NCBI RefSeq assembly: GCF_910592395.1
Contig: NC_088319.1
Span: forward strand, 1,550,001-1,614,000
Source of the DNA: Lineus longissimus
Taxonomy: Eukaryota; Nemertea; Pilidiophora; Heteronemertea; Lineidae
Length of the DNA: 64,000 bases
Direction: 5' to 3'
Position numbers and translations under genes: made by a program. Shown in pieces: positions 1-9,086 of this stretch; position 1 is the first letter of the stretch, and the number at the start of each line of letters is the position of its first letter. The notes beneath the pieces were generated by a model. The model saw only the letters and a list, made by a program, of their open reading frames with translations. It searched no databases and was not told the origin of the DNA.

Positions 1-1147
1 TTCTGACTTTAAGGTGAACACAGCGCATGTGATTCTGCAGCCCGGCAGTCGTAGCAAAGACTTTCTCACAGCCGTCGCTAGAACACGGGATATTCTTCGG
101 ATGAAATCTTGCCATGTGTGTCACTATCCCTCTCCGTGTCGGAAACTCAGCGTCACATTTTGGACATTTTTTTCTCAACGCTGCATTGTCAAAGTTATGG
201 ATTTCAACTTTATGGAGGTTTAACCCCTTCTGATCAGTAAGGCCACGCCCACATATGTCACAGAGATATTTCTGGAAATGTTCCGGGTGCATGTCCTTAC
301 GATGTGCCTTCATGGTCGTACGGCGTTCATTTGGGTCAGTCATTACTTCCGGATTGATTGCAAAGTCACAGTAAGTACAATGTAATGCCTGTTTGTGTTT
401 TTTCACATGGAGTTTATGTTTTTGAGCAGATGTGAATATCTTCGGGCAGATTGCGCAAGCTATTTCAACATGGTCAGCATCACCAAAATCAAGTTGAACT
501 GATTTCTTTTTCGCAACGTTATCTGGACAATCTGACAATTTACGACAACCACTTTTCCTTTTTGGCATTTCTTTGCCACCAGTCTTCAAATTACCGGCAC
601 TAGACTGATCACAGGTCTGGTCTTTAACTCTCCATTCAACGATTTCATGCAGATCTCTCATTACTGTGTCCATTTTATTTTTCTGCTCAGAGAGACCATC
701 TGAGGCAGACGCACCACAAAACTGGCGCCCCACCGTATATTTCAAATCTGGGTGTCCTATTACATCAGAATCCACATACACACCAGTTGTAGCTTTATGG
801 CCAGCACCAGTCTCTGTCACTGGTATTGCTCGACTTTGTCCACCGAGTCCTTCAGTGTAAAAACTGGACTCAGGATTCTCTTGGACAAGTCCAAACACAT
901 CAACAAGATCAACCACTTCCTTTTTCACAAAAGAAGTCCCAGTCAAAAAACTGTCATATTCCGCAATGTTCGAGGGTTCTGCCAAGTTTTCATGCGTATC
1001 ATTTTCACTTCTCAAGATGCTGTAAGATCCGTCATATTCATCTGGATGTCCTGCACCACTCGACGTGCGATCATATTCCTGGCCCCGAGTGTGACGGTCG
1101 ATCAGCTCGGCATTTTCAAGCTCGCCTGTGGCCCGCCCGGCAAACAT
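1..1147 (-). CDS. C2H2 zinc-finger protein, cluster copy A (3' end outside window)
   Basis: Reading the minus strand from the ATG at 1147 gives an uninterrupted frame of about 382 codons that runs off the left edge. It starts MFAGRATGEL, as in copies B (MFAR) and C (MFAG). The first ~200 residues are acidic and unstructured, with a VKKE motif at residues 74-77 that fits the SUMO consensus. Then come a basic patch, a canonical finger (CAICPKIF), one extended finger (CTYCDF...HRKDMHPEHF, 21 residues between Cys and His pairs), the YLCDICGRGL finger and two more before the edge. A splice acceptor (CTATTTCCAG) lies at 1176-1185, so a 5' exon probably precedes it. Probable nuclear DNA-binding regulator by family; its target is unknown. 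The terminal fingers are not visible. Confidence 0.85.
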   Translation of the reverse strand, partial: MFAGRATGELENAELIDRHTRGQEYDRTSSGAGHPDEYDGSYSILRSENDTHENLAEPSNIAEYDSFLTGTSFVKKEVVDLVDVFGLVQENPESSFYTEGLGGQSRAIPVTETGAGHKATTGVYVDSDVIGHPDLKYTVGRQFCGASASDGLSEQKNKMDTVMRDLHEIVEWRVKDQTCDQSSAGNLKTGGKEMPKRKSGCRKLSDCPDNVAKKKSVQLDFGDADHVEIACAICPKIFTSAQKHKLHVKKHKQALHCTYCDFAINPEVMTDPNERRTTMKAHRKDMHPEHFQKYLCDICGRGLTDQKGLNLHKVEIHNFDNAALRKKCPKCDAEFPTRRGIVTHMARFHPKNIPCSSDGCEKVFATTAGLQNHMRCVHLKVR

Positions 1148-1239
1148 GGTCACATCTCGGGGGAACTCCCCGCCACTGGAAATAGAGAACAAGCCATTCA
1201 ATTTCAAGGCTTAATCATCAATCTTTCTAGGCGTCAAGT

Positions 1240-1357
1240 GGTTTGACATTTTTGGTTGTCATGGCGTCTGATTGTCCATCTGCTGCTTGTCCTGGTATCC
1301 CGCGCCATTCTGGCCAATATGGTGATAGCCGCCACCTCTGGGGCTAGTTTCTCTCCA
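1240..1357 (-). pseudogene. Orphan 5' exon fragment of a fifth zinc-finger copy
   Basis: On the minus strand, CTATTTCCAG ends at 1358 and is followed by TGGAG and a stretch that aligns base for base with the 5' end of copy C, including the later ACAATCAGACG. The position of the start codon reads ATA (1320-1318) instead of ATG, followed by TTGGCCAGAATGG where copy C has TTTGCCGGAATGG. Similarity fades after about 100 bases, just upstream of copy A. I read it as the remains of a decayed or partially duplicated paralogue. It could instead be an alternative 5' exon of copy A, but the lost ATG argues against a coding role. Confidence 0.6.
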
Positions 1358-2096
1358 CTGGAAATAGATGACTCACCACATGACCCTGGACGTTTTATAC
1401 CATGTGGTTTTTATAGTTCAATGCTTTAGTCATAAGTGGTATAGTGATTCAAGATAGGTGCATGTATGAATCTGAAAGCTAAGGAGACATATTCTTCATG
1501 ATCAATTCACTGGTTATACATGGTTTGCATTGTCATTGAACGCTGCATAAGGGATCTGAAAGCCAAAGCAAATGTTTCGTGATAACTTCCATTTGTTTCG
1601 AATCTATACTTTTACTCAAACTTCAATCACATTTTTCTCAAAATGGCTATAATGGTTATCTTTTTATGGAGTCAAATTTTTCAGCCACAAGATCTGTATT
1701 CATTGGTTTCATATGAGTAAATTACAAACTACGTACATAATACGTAGTGTCTTACTTGACAGTTTTGAACAATCTTAGCACAATACACTCATGTACATTA
1801 CAAGTGATAAATTCCTGTAGGTTCAACACGTTCAAACTGTAAGTAAGGGAAGACACTGAGTTTAAAGAAAAGGAAATATTGTATAACATAAAAAACTGAT
1901 TATAGTTTATAATGTTTGTAATGTCCAACACAAATGTCATATCATTTTGGATATAATATATATTTGTTTATTGCATCTTCACACAATCTACCCAAGTTGT
2001 CAGGTGTAGAGTAGGCCATCTTTACTGGAGGAACAGAGCTTTGGCAAGCTGACTGCCCATAAATATTACAACCAAACTGATGAACTGACCACAGTG
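1358..2096. other. Intergenic, zinc-finger copies A-B
   Basis: AT-rich, no gene seen. TTTATT at 1965-1970 gives an AATAAA signal on the minus strand about 130 bases after the stop codon of copy B and is its likely polyadenylation signal. The presumed 5' non-coding exon of copy A should lie in this interval or further upstream; I could not identify it. Confidence 0.45.
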
Positions 2097-4514
2097 TCAG
2101 TTCACATAAACAGTATCTGGCTTTCCCTTCCCCTTGGCATGTTTCTTGAGATGCCAGTTCATAGAGTTACGCTGGTTGGCTCGATAATCACAATGAGGAC
2201 ACTTCAGGGGCTTCTCTTGTGAATGAATACGTTTGTGCACCCGCAGGTTGTACGCAGTTTTAAAACGCTTTCCACAATCGGGGAAGTCACAAGGAAAGCT
2301 TTGATTCTTCAGGTGGATTTGTTTGACGTGTCGTTCCATGTGGGCCTTGCGGGAAAACTTCACGGTGCATCCTTCAAAGGTGCAAGCGATGTCGTAGGTT
2401 TTCGCATGGACGTCAATCATGTGTCGCTTGAGACTGAGAGCATTAGGAAATGTCTTAACGCACCCAGAATGTGTGCAAGGCAGATTTTCAGAATGGTTAT
2501 TGATCATGTGACACTTGAATTTGGACAAACTCGGTAATATTTCATCGCAATGGGGACACTTTCGCTTGGCAGCTGCATTTTCAATGCCATGCACATCAAC
2601 CTTGTGCATCGCCAAGCCATCGCGGGAAGCAAGACCACGCCCGCAGACATCGCAGAGATATCTTTGGAAATGTTCCGGGTGGTTCTCCTTGCGGTGACTG
2701 AACATAATCGTGCGGCATTGATAAGTATCCTTGGCTGTTTCCTCATCCACTGTGAAATCGCAATACGGACACACCGCTCTGCGTTTGTGATGAGCAATAT
2801 GATCCCTCAATCGCACACTCCTGATACTTTTCTCACAAATCGGACAAATTTGTTTCTCTTCAGGATCAACTTGTATCTTTTTCGCTTTTGGTTGCGGACA
2901 ACGTCTTTTCTCCTGGGCATCTACCTTTCTCTTCTTTGGCAGAGAAGGTGGCGGCAGGTTCGGAAAAACCTCTGGATGCTTTTCTCTCTTATGGTACACT
3001 AAACGATCACGAGTCTGTCTGGGAGTTCGGTCTGCGTCGGGCTCTAAGGCAAAGTCACAGTATTCACACCTTGTCCGCTTACATAATGTGTATAGAGTCG
3101 GTTTAGGCATGTTTTTAAATAATTCTGGGTGCTTTTCTCGTTGATGTGACGCCAACTGTGCACGCTTCACCCGCGGCTGCCTCTTGATTTTAGGATTCAA
3201 GGTAAACTCACAATGTCCACACTTGTAGTAACCAGTGCTCGAAGGCTTCAAATCTTGGGCAGGTTCAGCAGATTCCATCTCATTCTCCGAGAGCTCCATA
3301 TCTCTTTCAAGATGCTCCATGATAGTTCGGTCCATTTCTGTCTCGGTAGGCTCACAGACAGACTCAAGAATGAGTTTTGAAGCATCCTCAAACATCTCCG
3401 GATGGTTTTCTTTTTTATGAGTCGCTAACTGAGAACGATACTGTTTTGGAGTTCTCTTTAGTTCTGCGCCCAAAGCAAAATCACAATATTCACATTTGTG
3501 GACAGCGATCTTAGGCTTAGACGGAGCATTTTCTGGGTGACTTTCTAATACATGAGCCGTCATGGCGACACGACACCGATCAACATTGCTTGCCATTTCC
3601 GGATCCAAGCTGAAATCACAGAATCGACATTGAATATTGCTAAATCCGTACCGCTCGGGATGACATACCCTCCGGTGAGTCTTGATGACATCAACGCAAC
3701 CGTAACTCCCTGTCACCATCGCTGGAGTCACGTCGAAGTCGCAGTACTGGCACTTCAATACTCGCCTGTGCTCCGCCAATGCACGATTCGAAGGAAACAA
3801 CTTAAAGCAAGTGGTACATGCCACCAGGACTTTCGCATTGTTGTTGCCAGACGCTCCTAATGTTGTTGTAATTTCCTTACCTCCAGTGTGGAGTCTACCT
3901 AACAGGGTCTCATCACTTGAGTTCTGACTGACCACCCAGGTTTCTGGGTCCGAATCGCCATTTGAATCAGGATTGTCATCAGTCACCATATGGACATCAT
4001 CAGGGAAAGATCTGTCAGAAACCTCAAGACTATCTCCAGATGCCGGCGTTCCTAGAGACCTGATCCTACGAACTTGGGACAAAGTTGCATGAATTCTGCT
4101 GCCAAACTCACATTGTTTGATCTTATTTGTGCCAGGATCCCCCCACCATTCATGCTGATAATCATCAGGTTCTTCTAATTTCACAAACACACCCTGATCT
4201 TGAGATACATTAGCAACATCCAACTGATTCACGTTGTCGACAAAATCAACAAGTATTTCCGAATTCAGACGTACGTCAGACTCATCCGCAATTTGACATG
4301 TATCGTCAGGAAGCTGGCTTGTACCTTCAATGAAATCCTGGACATCCCCCGTCTCACTTGACACCGAGAGCCCACATCCTAAAGGCTCAGAGCCCTCATC
4401 ACTTGATTCTACACACCGACGGTTTAAAATATCTTGGGCAACACGTTTCAACAGTTCTGGCGTTGGATATGGCGCGATTACATTTTCTTCCTCATCAGCG
4501 GTTCTGGCAAACAT
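2097..4514 (-). CDS. C2H2 zinc-finger protein, cluster copy B (six extended fingers)
   Basis: 805 residues from the ATG at 4514. That ATG is chosen because the open frame upstream of it is an intron tail: CTATTTCCAG ends at 4543, as in the paralogues. Residues 1-240 are acidic, with VKLEEPDD near residue 111 (SUMO consensus with acidic tail). The rest is zinc fingers: a canonical CTTCFKLF finger, then extended fingers beginning CQYCDF, CRFCDF, CEYCDF, CGHCEF and CEYCDF, a canonical CPICEKSI finger, a sixth extended finger (CPYCDF...HRKENHPEHF), then six ordinary fingers ending in GKRFKTAYNLRVHKRIH and YRANQRNSMNWHLKKH. All six extended fingers have exactly 21 residues between second Cys and first His, against 12 normally. 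Apparently one coding exon. Likely nuclear DNA-binding protein; exact function unknown. Confidence 0.9.
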   Translation of the reverse strand: MFARTADEEENVIAPYPTPELLKRVAQDILNRRCVESSDEGSEPLGCGLSVSSETGDVQDFIEGTSQLPDDTCQIADESDVRLNSEILVDFVDNVNQLDVANVSQDQGVFVKLEEPDDYQHEWWGDPGTNKIKQCEFGSRIHATLSQVRRIRSLGTPASGDSLEVSDRSFPDDVHMVTDDNPDSNGDSDPETWVVSQNSSDETLLGRLHTGGKEITTTLGASGNNNAKVLVACTTCFKLFPSNRALAEHRRVLKCQYCDFDVTPAMVTGSYGCVDVIKTHRRVCHPERYGFSNIQCRFCDFSLDPEMASNVDRCRVAMTAHVLESHPENAPSKPKIAVHKCEYCDFALGAELKRTPKQYRSQLATHKKENHPEMFEDASKLILESVCEPTETEMDRTIMEHLERDMELSENEMESAEPAQDLKPSSTGYYKCGHCEFTLNPKIKRQPRVKRAQLASHQREKHPELFKNMPKPTLYTLCKRTRCEYCDFALEPDADRTPRQTRDRLVYHKREKHPEVFPNLPPPSLPKKRKVDAQEKRRCPQPKAKKIQVDPEEKQICPICEKSIRSVRLRDHIAHHKRRAVCPYCDFTVDEETAKDTYQCRTIMFSHRKENHPEHFQRYLCDVCGRGLASRDGLAMHKVDVHGIENAAAKRKCPHCDEILPSLSKFKCHMINNHSENLPCTHSGCVKTFPNALSLKRHMIDVHAKTYDIACTFEGCTVKFSRKAHMERHVKQIHLKNQSFPCDFPDCGKRFKTAYNLRVHKRIHSQEKPLKCPHCDYRANQRNSMNWHLKKHAKGKGKPDTVYVN

Positions 4515-5648
4515 GGTGACTTCTCGGGGCAAATTCACGCCACTGGAAATAGAGAACAAGCCGCCATGAGCCAGGACGCCTCATAATTTATCTACGGGTA
4601 GGCATGGTTCCCACCAGGGGCAAGACAATTTCCTGCTGCGGTTGCAACAGCTTTGACGACAGCCGGAGAACTTTGCTTGGTCAGTGTTTATTTGGTAATT
4701 AGCAGGCATGGTGGCCCACTTATGATAATTCTACTCTCTACCAGTCACACTAGCATGTATCTGAACCACCAAATACCCACTGAGGCCAAGCGTAATTTCC
4801 CAGAGCAGTCAAGGCTGAAAACGCACTAGGGGAATCGAACCTTACGTAATCTAAACTGGAGTGACATGCTGTGAATTTTGGGTCCAGGTCTGAAAGCCAA
4901 AAATGTTCAAGAATTTTCATTATTACGCGATACATTGGATTTATTTATTCTTCCACACAGGTCAAACGAACCAAAATCGACAATAAACAAGTGATGATAC
5001 AGGACTTTACAGCTACATTAAATGTGTTAGTATTTTTGTATCCGGACTCCTGACGACAGACAGGTCTACTCAATCATGTTACTGGACAAAACATCATTAT
5101 CTCCAAATGAAAATTCTTTTCAAACCGCAATCAATTTTTTAAACTCTACTGGACAAGACAATTGGATGTGTACATACTCAACACGGAACCAATCTAATAG
5201 AATTTTTGTCGAACAGTATTTGTATTAAACTAACTCAACTGATGCCAGCAGTTTCAGTCGCCGATGATGATCATGACATGATAAAACTACTTTGTCTCTT
5301 GTGCTCTGTAATTCATGCAGCAACTGATAAGCTTTTGCTCCAATGAAGCATCATTCTTGTCTGTACATGATGCGCAATGCCGCCATACTTGATGGCAAAC
5401 ACATGATCACGGACGGTAAAATGATGGCACAACACCAGTGCAAAACCACTCACGTGCATGCAATTGCAAAATCTACGCTATGTCATTCAATACACGACGT
5501 CACTGAACACAGTGCTCTTGAACTAACGTAATGTCATTACTTTGTCGTCCATCGCCATGTGTTTTGCCATCCAATATGATGGTGATGACCTCATCTTCAT
5601 GTCATGCATAGCTGTCACAGAATGATCAAGTTAAGTGTATTTTCAGTC
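4515..5648. other. Intergenic, zinc-finger copies B-C
   Basis: No gene seen. It contains the shared splice acceptor for copy B (CAG at 4543-4545) and should hold its 5' non-coding exon and promoter, which I cannot place. The short open frames here have no recognisable content. Confidence 0.4.
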
Positions 5649-7739
5649 TTAGTTGGAGGACGACGCATGAGAGGTTGCCAGTGGTTGTGCGTCAGAGTAT
5701 GAAGTGATCGGCAGTCCAGGAAATACTTGTAAATTATCCAATGCTGGTCTCTGAGCAAAGCTTTGGAAGTTTTGAGTTCCAACTGCATGACGCTTCTCAT
5801 GTTTCTTGAGATGCCAGTTCATGGAGTTACGCTGGTTTGCACGATAATCACAATGAGGACACTTCAGGGGTTTCTCTTTCGAATGAACACGTTTGTGCAC
5901 CCGCAAATTGTACTCAGCGTAAAAACTCTTCCCGCACCCAGGGAAATCGCAGAAAAAACTGCGCTGCTGTAAATGCACTTGTTCCATATGGCGCTTGAGG
6001 TGCGACTCCTCTGAAAATCTATTTACGCAACCTTCGTGCGTGCAAGCAAAGCGAAACGTTTTCACGTGGACTTTACGCACATGAGTGTTCCGCCTACGCG
6101 TATTGGGAAAGACCTTGACGCATCCCGAAAACGTACAGGGGAGGTTCTCTGAATGTTTTCTTTCGACATGATACTGGAGCTGTTTATAACTCGGGAAGAC
6201 TTCCTCACAAATGTGGCACTTTCGTTTGGCAGAATCAAGGTCAAAACCGTGTATGTCAACTTTATGCAGTTGCAGACTCTCCGGTGTAGCCAGACCACGC
6301 CCGCAGATATCGCAGAGATATCTCTGGAAGTGTTCCGGGTGATTCTCCTTGCGGTGATTCCCCATGACAGTACGACACTGATCTGGACTCCTCCAATCTT
6401 CTGGCGCCAAGACAAAGTCACAGTAAGGACACGTCATTGAGCGTTTGTGATGGCCCATATGTGCTTGATATTTACTGTTCCCGACTAAAACTTTCGAACA
6501 AATTTTACAAGTCATTTCCAACTGGAGAACCGGAACTTTCTTGACCTCTTGCTGCGACGGTTTAGGATCAATCTGGAATTTTTCACGGTGATTTTCTATT
6601 TTATGGGTTGCTAAATCAGCAAGGCAATTACTTGCACTTTTCACTCCTGTTTCCAAGGTAACGGAATAGTCGCAAAATTCACATTTATGAACAACTTTAG
6701 GGTTAGGATATTCGGGATGACACTCCTCTACATGAGCTGCCAAGGTAATACGCCGCTGAGCTGCACTTTTGATAACTTCTCGGTCTATTCTAAAGTCGCA
6801 ATATTTATATTTGCATCGAATAGTACTACTAGCACTCACATACTCCTGCGGGTGCTGTGACTTCCTGTGCACCTTCATTACATCTGTACAACCGTCCGTC
6901 CCCGTTATCATTTCCCGACTCACGGTGTAGCCACAGAAGCGACACCTGGTGGCCCGATCATGCTCCTCTAAAGCTCGCCTCGTCGCAAACAACTTAAAAC
7001 AAATCGAGCAAGAAACTAACATTTTCTCTTTCTTGCCAGACCTAGTACCCACAGACAAAGAAGGCGCTTTTGAAACCTCAACTGTTTCCTCGTTACCGAC
7101 AGGATACGACGTCACCCCATCGTCATTTAGAGTCACTGTCCATTCCCAGATCTTCCCAACTGAAGTACCTTCAATATCATCATGTTCATTGCCACTTTCG
7201 GCATCGTGACAGCCCGATTTTTCCAAAAACGGCCTGCTTTGTGTGAACCTACGACTATCAGGAGACGATTCAGTACCAATTGGATTATCAACTGCAGATT
7301 GTCCACACTGACCGTGAGCAGTATACGGCAAGCTCCTAACATCCTTGTCACTATCAGGCTCTACCTTGACAACAGTTTCGTCATCTTTCAAAGTGGTCTC
7401 CTCAGTCACCAACTGGCTCACACTGCTGACAAAAGCCCCAACCGCTCTTGCAACGTTTGCTGCAGCAAGCTCGGATCCTAAGTAGTTTGAGTGTTCTGGA
7501 TCATCGTTTGATTTAACGCCCAAGTTGCCAGGGTCTATAACATCCTTAGCCAGCACCGTATGATCATCTCTCAATGCCACTTCTTTAGCCAAGTCCTTTT
7601 CAACTGAAGAATCGTCATTTAATCTCAACGCTGAATCGTCAAGCTTTCTACGCTTAAAGACCTTGCCCATTTCTGATTGCGGTGACGTCTGATTGTCTGT
7701 CCTGTGGTTGGCCTGCGATGTAGCCATTCCGGCAAACAT
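5649..7739 (-). CDS. C2H2 zinc-finger protein, cluster copy C
   Basis: 696 residues from the ATG at 7739 (MFAGMATSQA). The longer upstream frame crosses a CTATTTCCAG acceptor ending at 7777 and is rejected. The N terminus has a basic KRRKLDD patch near residue 30 and VKVEPDSD near residue 124, a SUMO-type motif matching copy B. Fingers: CSICFKLF; extended fingers starting CRFCGY, a CKYKYCDF form with two extra residues between the cysteines, and CEFCDY (22-residue spacing); canonical CKICSKVL; extended CPYCDF...HRKENHPEHF; then YLCDICGRGL, CHICEEVF, a CTFSGC finger, a CTHEGC finger, GKSFYAEYNLRVHKRVH and YRANQRNSMNWHLKKH. A ~45-residue Ser/Gln-rich tail follows the last finger and is absent from copies B and D. 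Putative DNA-binding regulator. Confidence 0.9.
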   Translation of the reverse strand: MFAGMATSQANHRTDNQTSPQSEMGKVFKRRKLDDSALRLNDDSSVEKDLAKEVALRDDHTVLAKDVIDPGNLGVKSNDDPEHSNYLGSELAAANVARAVGAFVSSVSQLVTEETTLKDDETVVKVEPDSDKDVRSLPYTAHGQCGQSAVDNPIGTESSPDSRRFTQSRPFLEKSGCHDAESGNEHDDIEGTSVGKIWEWTVTLNDDGVTSYPVGNEETVEVSKAPSLSVGTRSGKKEKMLVSCSICFKLFATRRALEEHDRATRCRFCGYTVSREMITGTDGCTDVMKVHRKSQHPQEYVSASSTIRCKYKYCDFRIDREVIKSAAQRRITLAAHVEECHPEYPNPKVVHKCEFCDYSVTLETGVKSASNCLADLATHKIENHREKFQIDPKPSQQEVKKVPVLQLEMTCKICSKVLVGNSKYQAHMGHHKRSMTCPYCDFVLAPEDWRSPDQCRTVMGNHRKENHPEHFQRYLCDICGRGLATPESLQLHKVDIHGFDLDSAKRKCHICEEVFPSYKQLQYHVERKHSENLPCTFSGCVKVFPNTRRRNTHVRKVHVKTFRFACTHEGCVNRFSEESHLKRHMEQVHLQQRSFFCDFPGCGKSFYAEYNLRVHKRVHSKEKPLKCPHCDYRANQRNSMNWHLKKHEKRHAVGTQNFQSFAQRPALDNLQVFPGLPITSYSDAQPLATSHASSSN

Positions 7740-7909
7740 GGTGACCTCCGCCAGTTCTGGTGCCAATCTGACTCCACTGGAAATAGATAAGAAGCCACCA
7801 TGAGCCAGTGTCCAATACATCATTACGCTAAGATGTTCAAACTGTGCATCGATTATTTCATGCTACATAATTGCTCTTGAAGGTCAGATCTTCTTGGCTA
7901 CCAAGTTAT

Positions 7910-8041
7910 CATAGAGGTTCTTCACGTGACGTCACGACATGACGTTTTGACGGCCACCTGCCAATACATCGTGACCACGTGTGACGGCCGTGCAAAACAA
8001 TTGTCAACGTCATCATGTGATGTCAGTGACGAACCTCTATA
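7910..8041. mobile_element. Short inverted-repeat element (MITE-like)
   Basis: About 130 bases upstream of copy C, starting ATAGAGGTTCTTCACGTGA and ending GTCAGTGACGAACCTCTAT, so the termini are imperfect inverted repeats of about 17-20 bases. No coding capacity. It may contribute to the 5' region of copy C. The family cannot be assigned from one copy. Confidence 0.5.
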
Positions 8042-8384
8042 CTGCCCCTGTAGGAAATGCTAGTCTATGATCTGTGATTCACATTCTTGTCATATTCTAG
8101 ATTTGTTTCAGACATTCCACTGATCATCTCTGTTCATTATGGTAGTGAAGAGAAAAGATCAACAGAATGCCTGAAGCAGACCACGAAGGTAGAAGAGAGA
8201 TGAGAGAGATGGTACTCGGCAGACTTGCGCACTCCGCAAACGAGTGATTCTTGTCCCTCTGACCTGTGACAATAGTCACTACGATAAGCGATGAAGATAT
8301 CTCTCAACTGCGAGTAAAATTGATAATCGCTGGATTTCAATATTTCATACTGATTGAATTCGCAGTGATCACCAATTCTCGTCA

Positions 8385-8470
8385 CAGAAACAATGACCGC
8401 TTATGCAAAAGCTTTTGACACATGCAATCATTGCAGCATCATTCGTTTGCTTCAGATCTTGATTCAAGGT
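8385..8470 (+). mobile_element. Possible degenerate reverse-transcriptase remnant
   Basis: The plus strand encodes YAKAFDTCNHCSIIRLL, which resembles the non-LTR retrotransposon RT motif of the form SKAFDxVxHxxLLxKL. No flanking RT similarity remains, so this is at best a fossil fragment; chance similarity is a real alternative. Confidence 0.25.
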
Positions 8471-9086
8471 CAGACAGATCCTGTAACCAAAGAAAAAGTG
8501 TCGGAAGAATTTTCATTATTATTATCAATATCATGCATTTATTACTGGAATGGAAATAAGTATATACCCCCATTGTTTTGGCTCAGTACTGGTCACAAGA
8601 TGTCATACATGTAGTCCCATTTCAAGACCAGAATAAAAGGCACCATACTCGACATATCTTGTAAAGTACAACACAACTAAATACACCGGGTAAGAAACTC
8701 CAAAGCCTCTTGATCTGGCTATGATGGGTGAAGGTCCACTGACTGTAACCCGGTCTTCGAGGACCGACCTCACGTCCTGATCGGCACGATTTAACAAGCG
8801 CGAATTTTTACTTTGCCCATACAATACATTATGCATTACACGAAAAATCTATAGTACAGGTCCATTGGTTATAAGTACGAGTAAAAGTCCATTCGATGCT
8901 AGCAAGAATTCATAAAGATTTCTAAATTCTTGATGCTAGTTGGTATTGATACAGTGAACTACAGTTTCAGATGATATATAGCATTTTGACGAAAGGTTTC
9001 ATTTTCTGAGCAAAATCAACAAAAATCAGCGCACCGTTTTTTCATGAATGAAGTCGAATACAAGGAACACTTTCAACACACTCTTT
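8471..9086. other. Gene-free, AT-rich spacer
   Basis: I see no gene, RNA or clear repeat. It lies downstream of the stop codon of zinc-finger copy D and should contain its 3' untranslated region. Confidence 0.4.

Noticed and set aside
752-1246. Long plus-strand open frames across the first kilobase (also 826-1185)
   Set aside because: They are antisense shadows of zinc-finger copy A, whose minus-strand frame is continuous and homologous to copies B-D.
4515-4559. Extended N termini of copies B and C (MFSISSGVNLP..., MMYWTLAHGG...)
   Set aside because: They read through the conserved CTATTTCCAG splice acceptor; the shared MFAR/MFAG start fits all paralogues.
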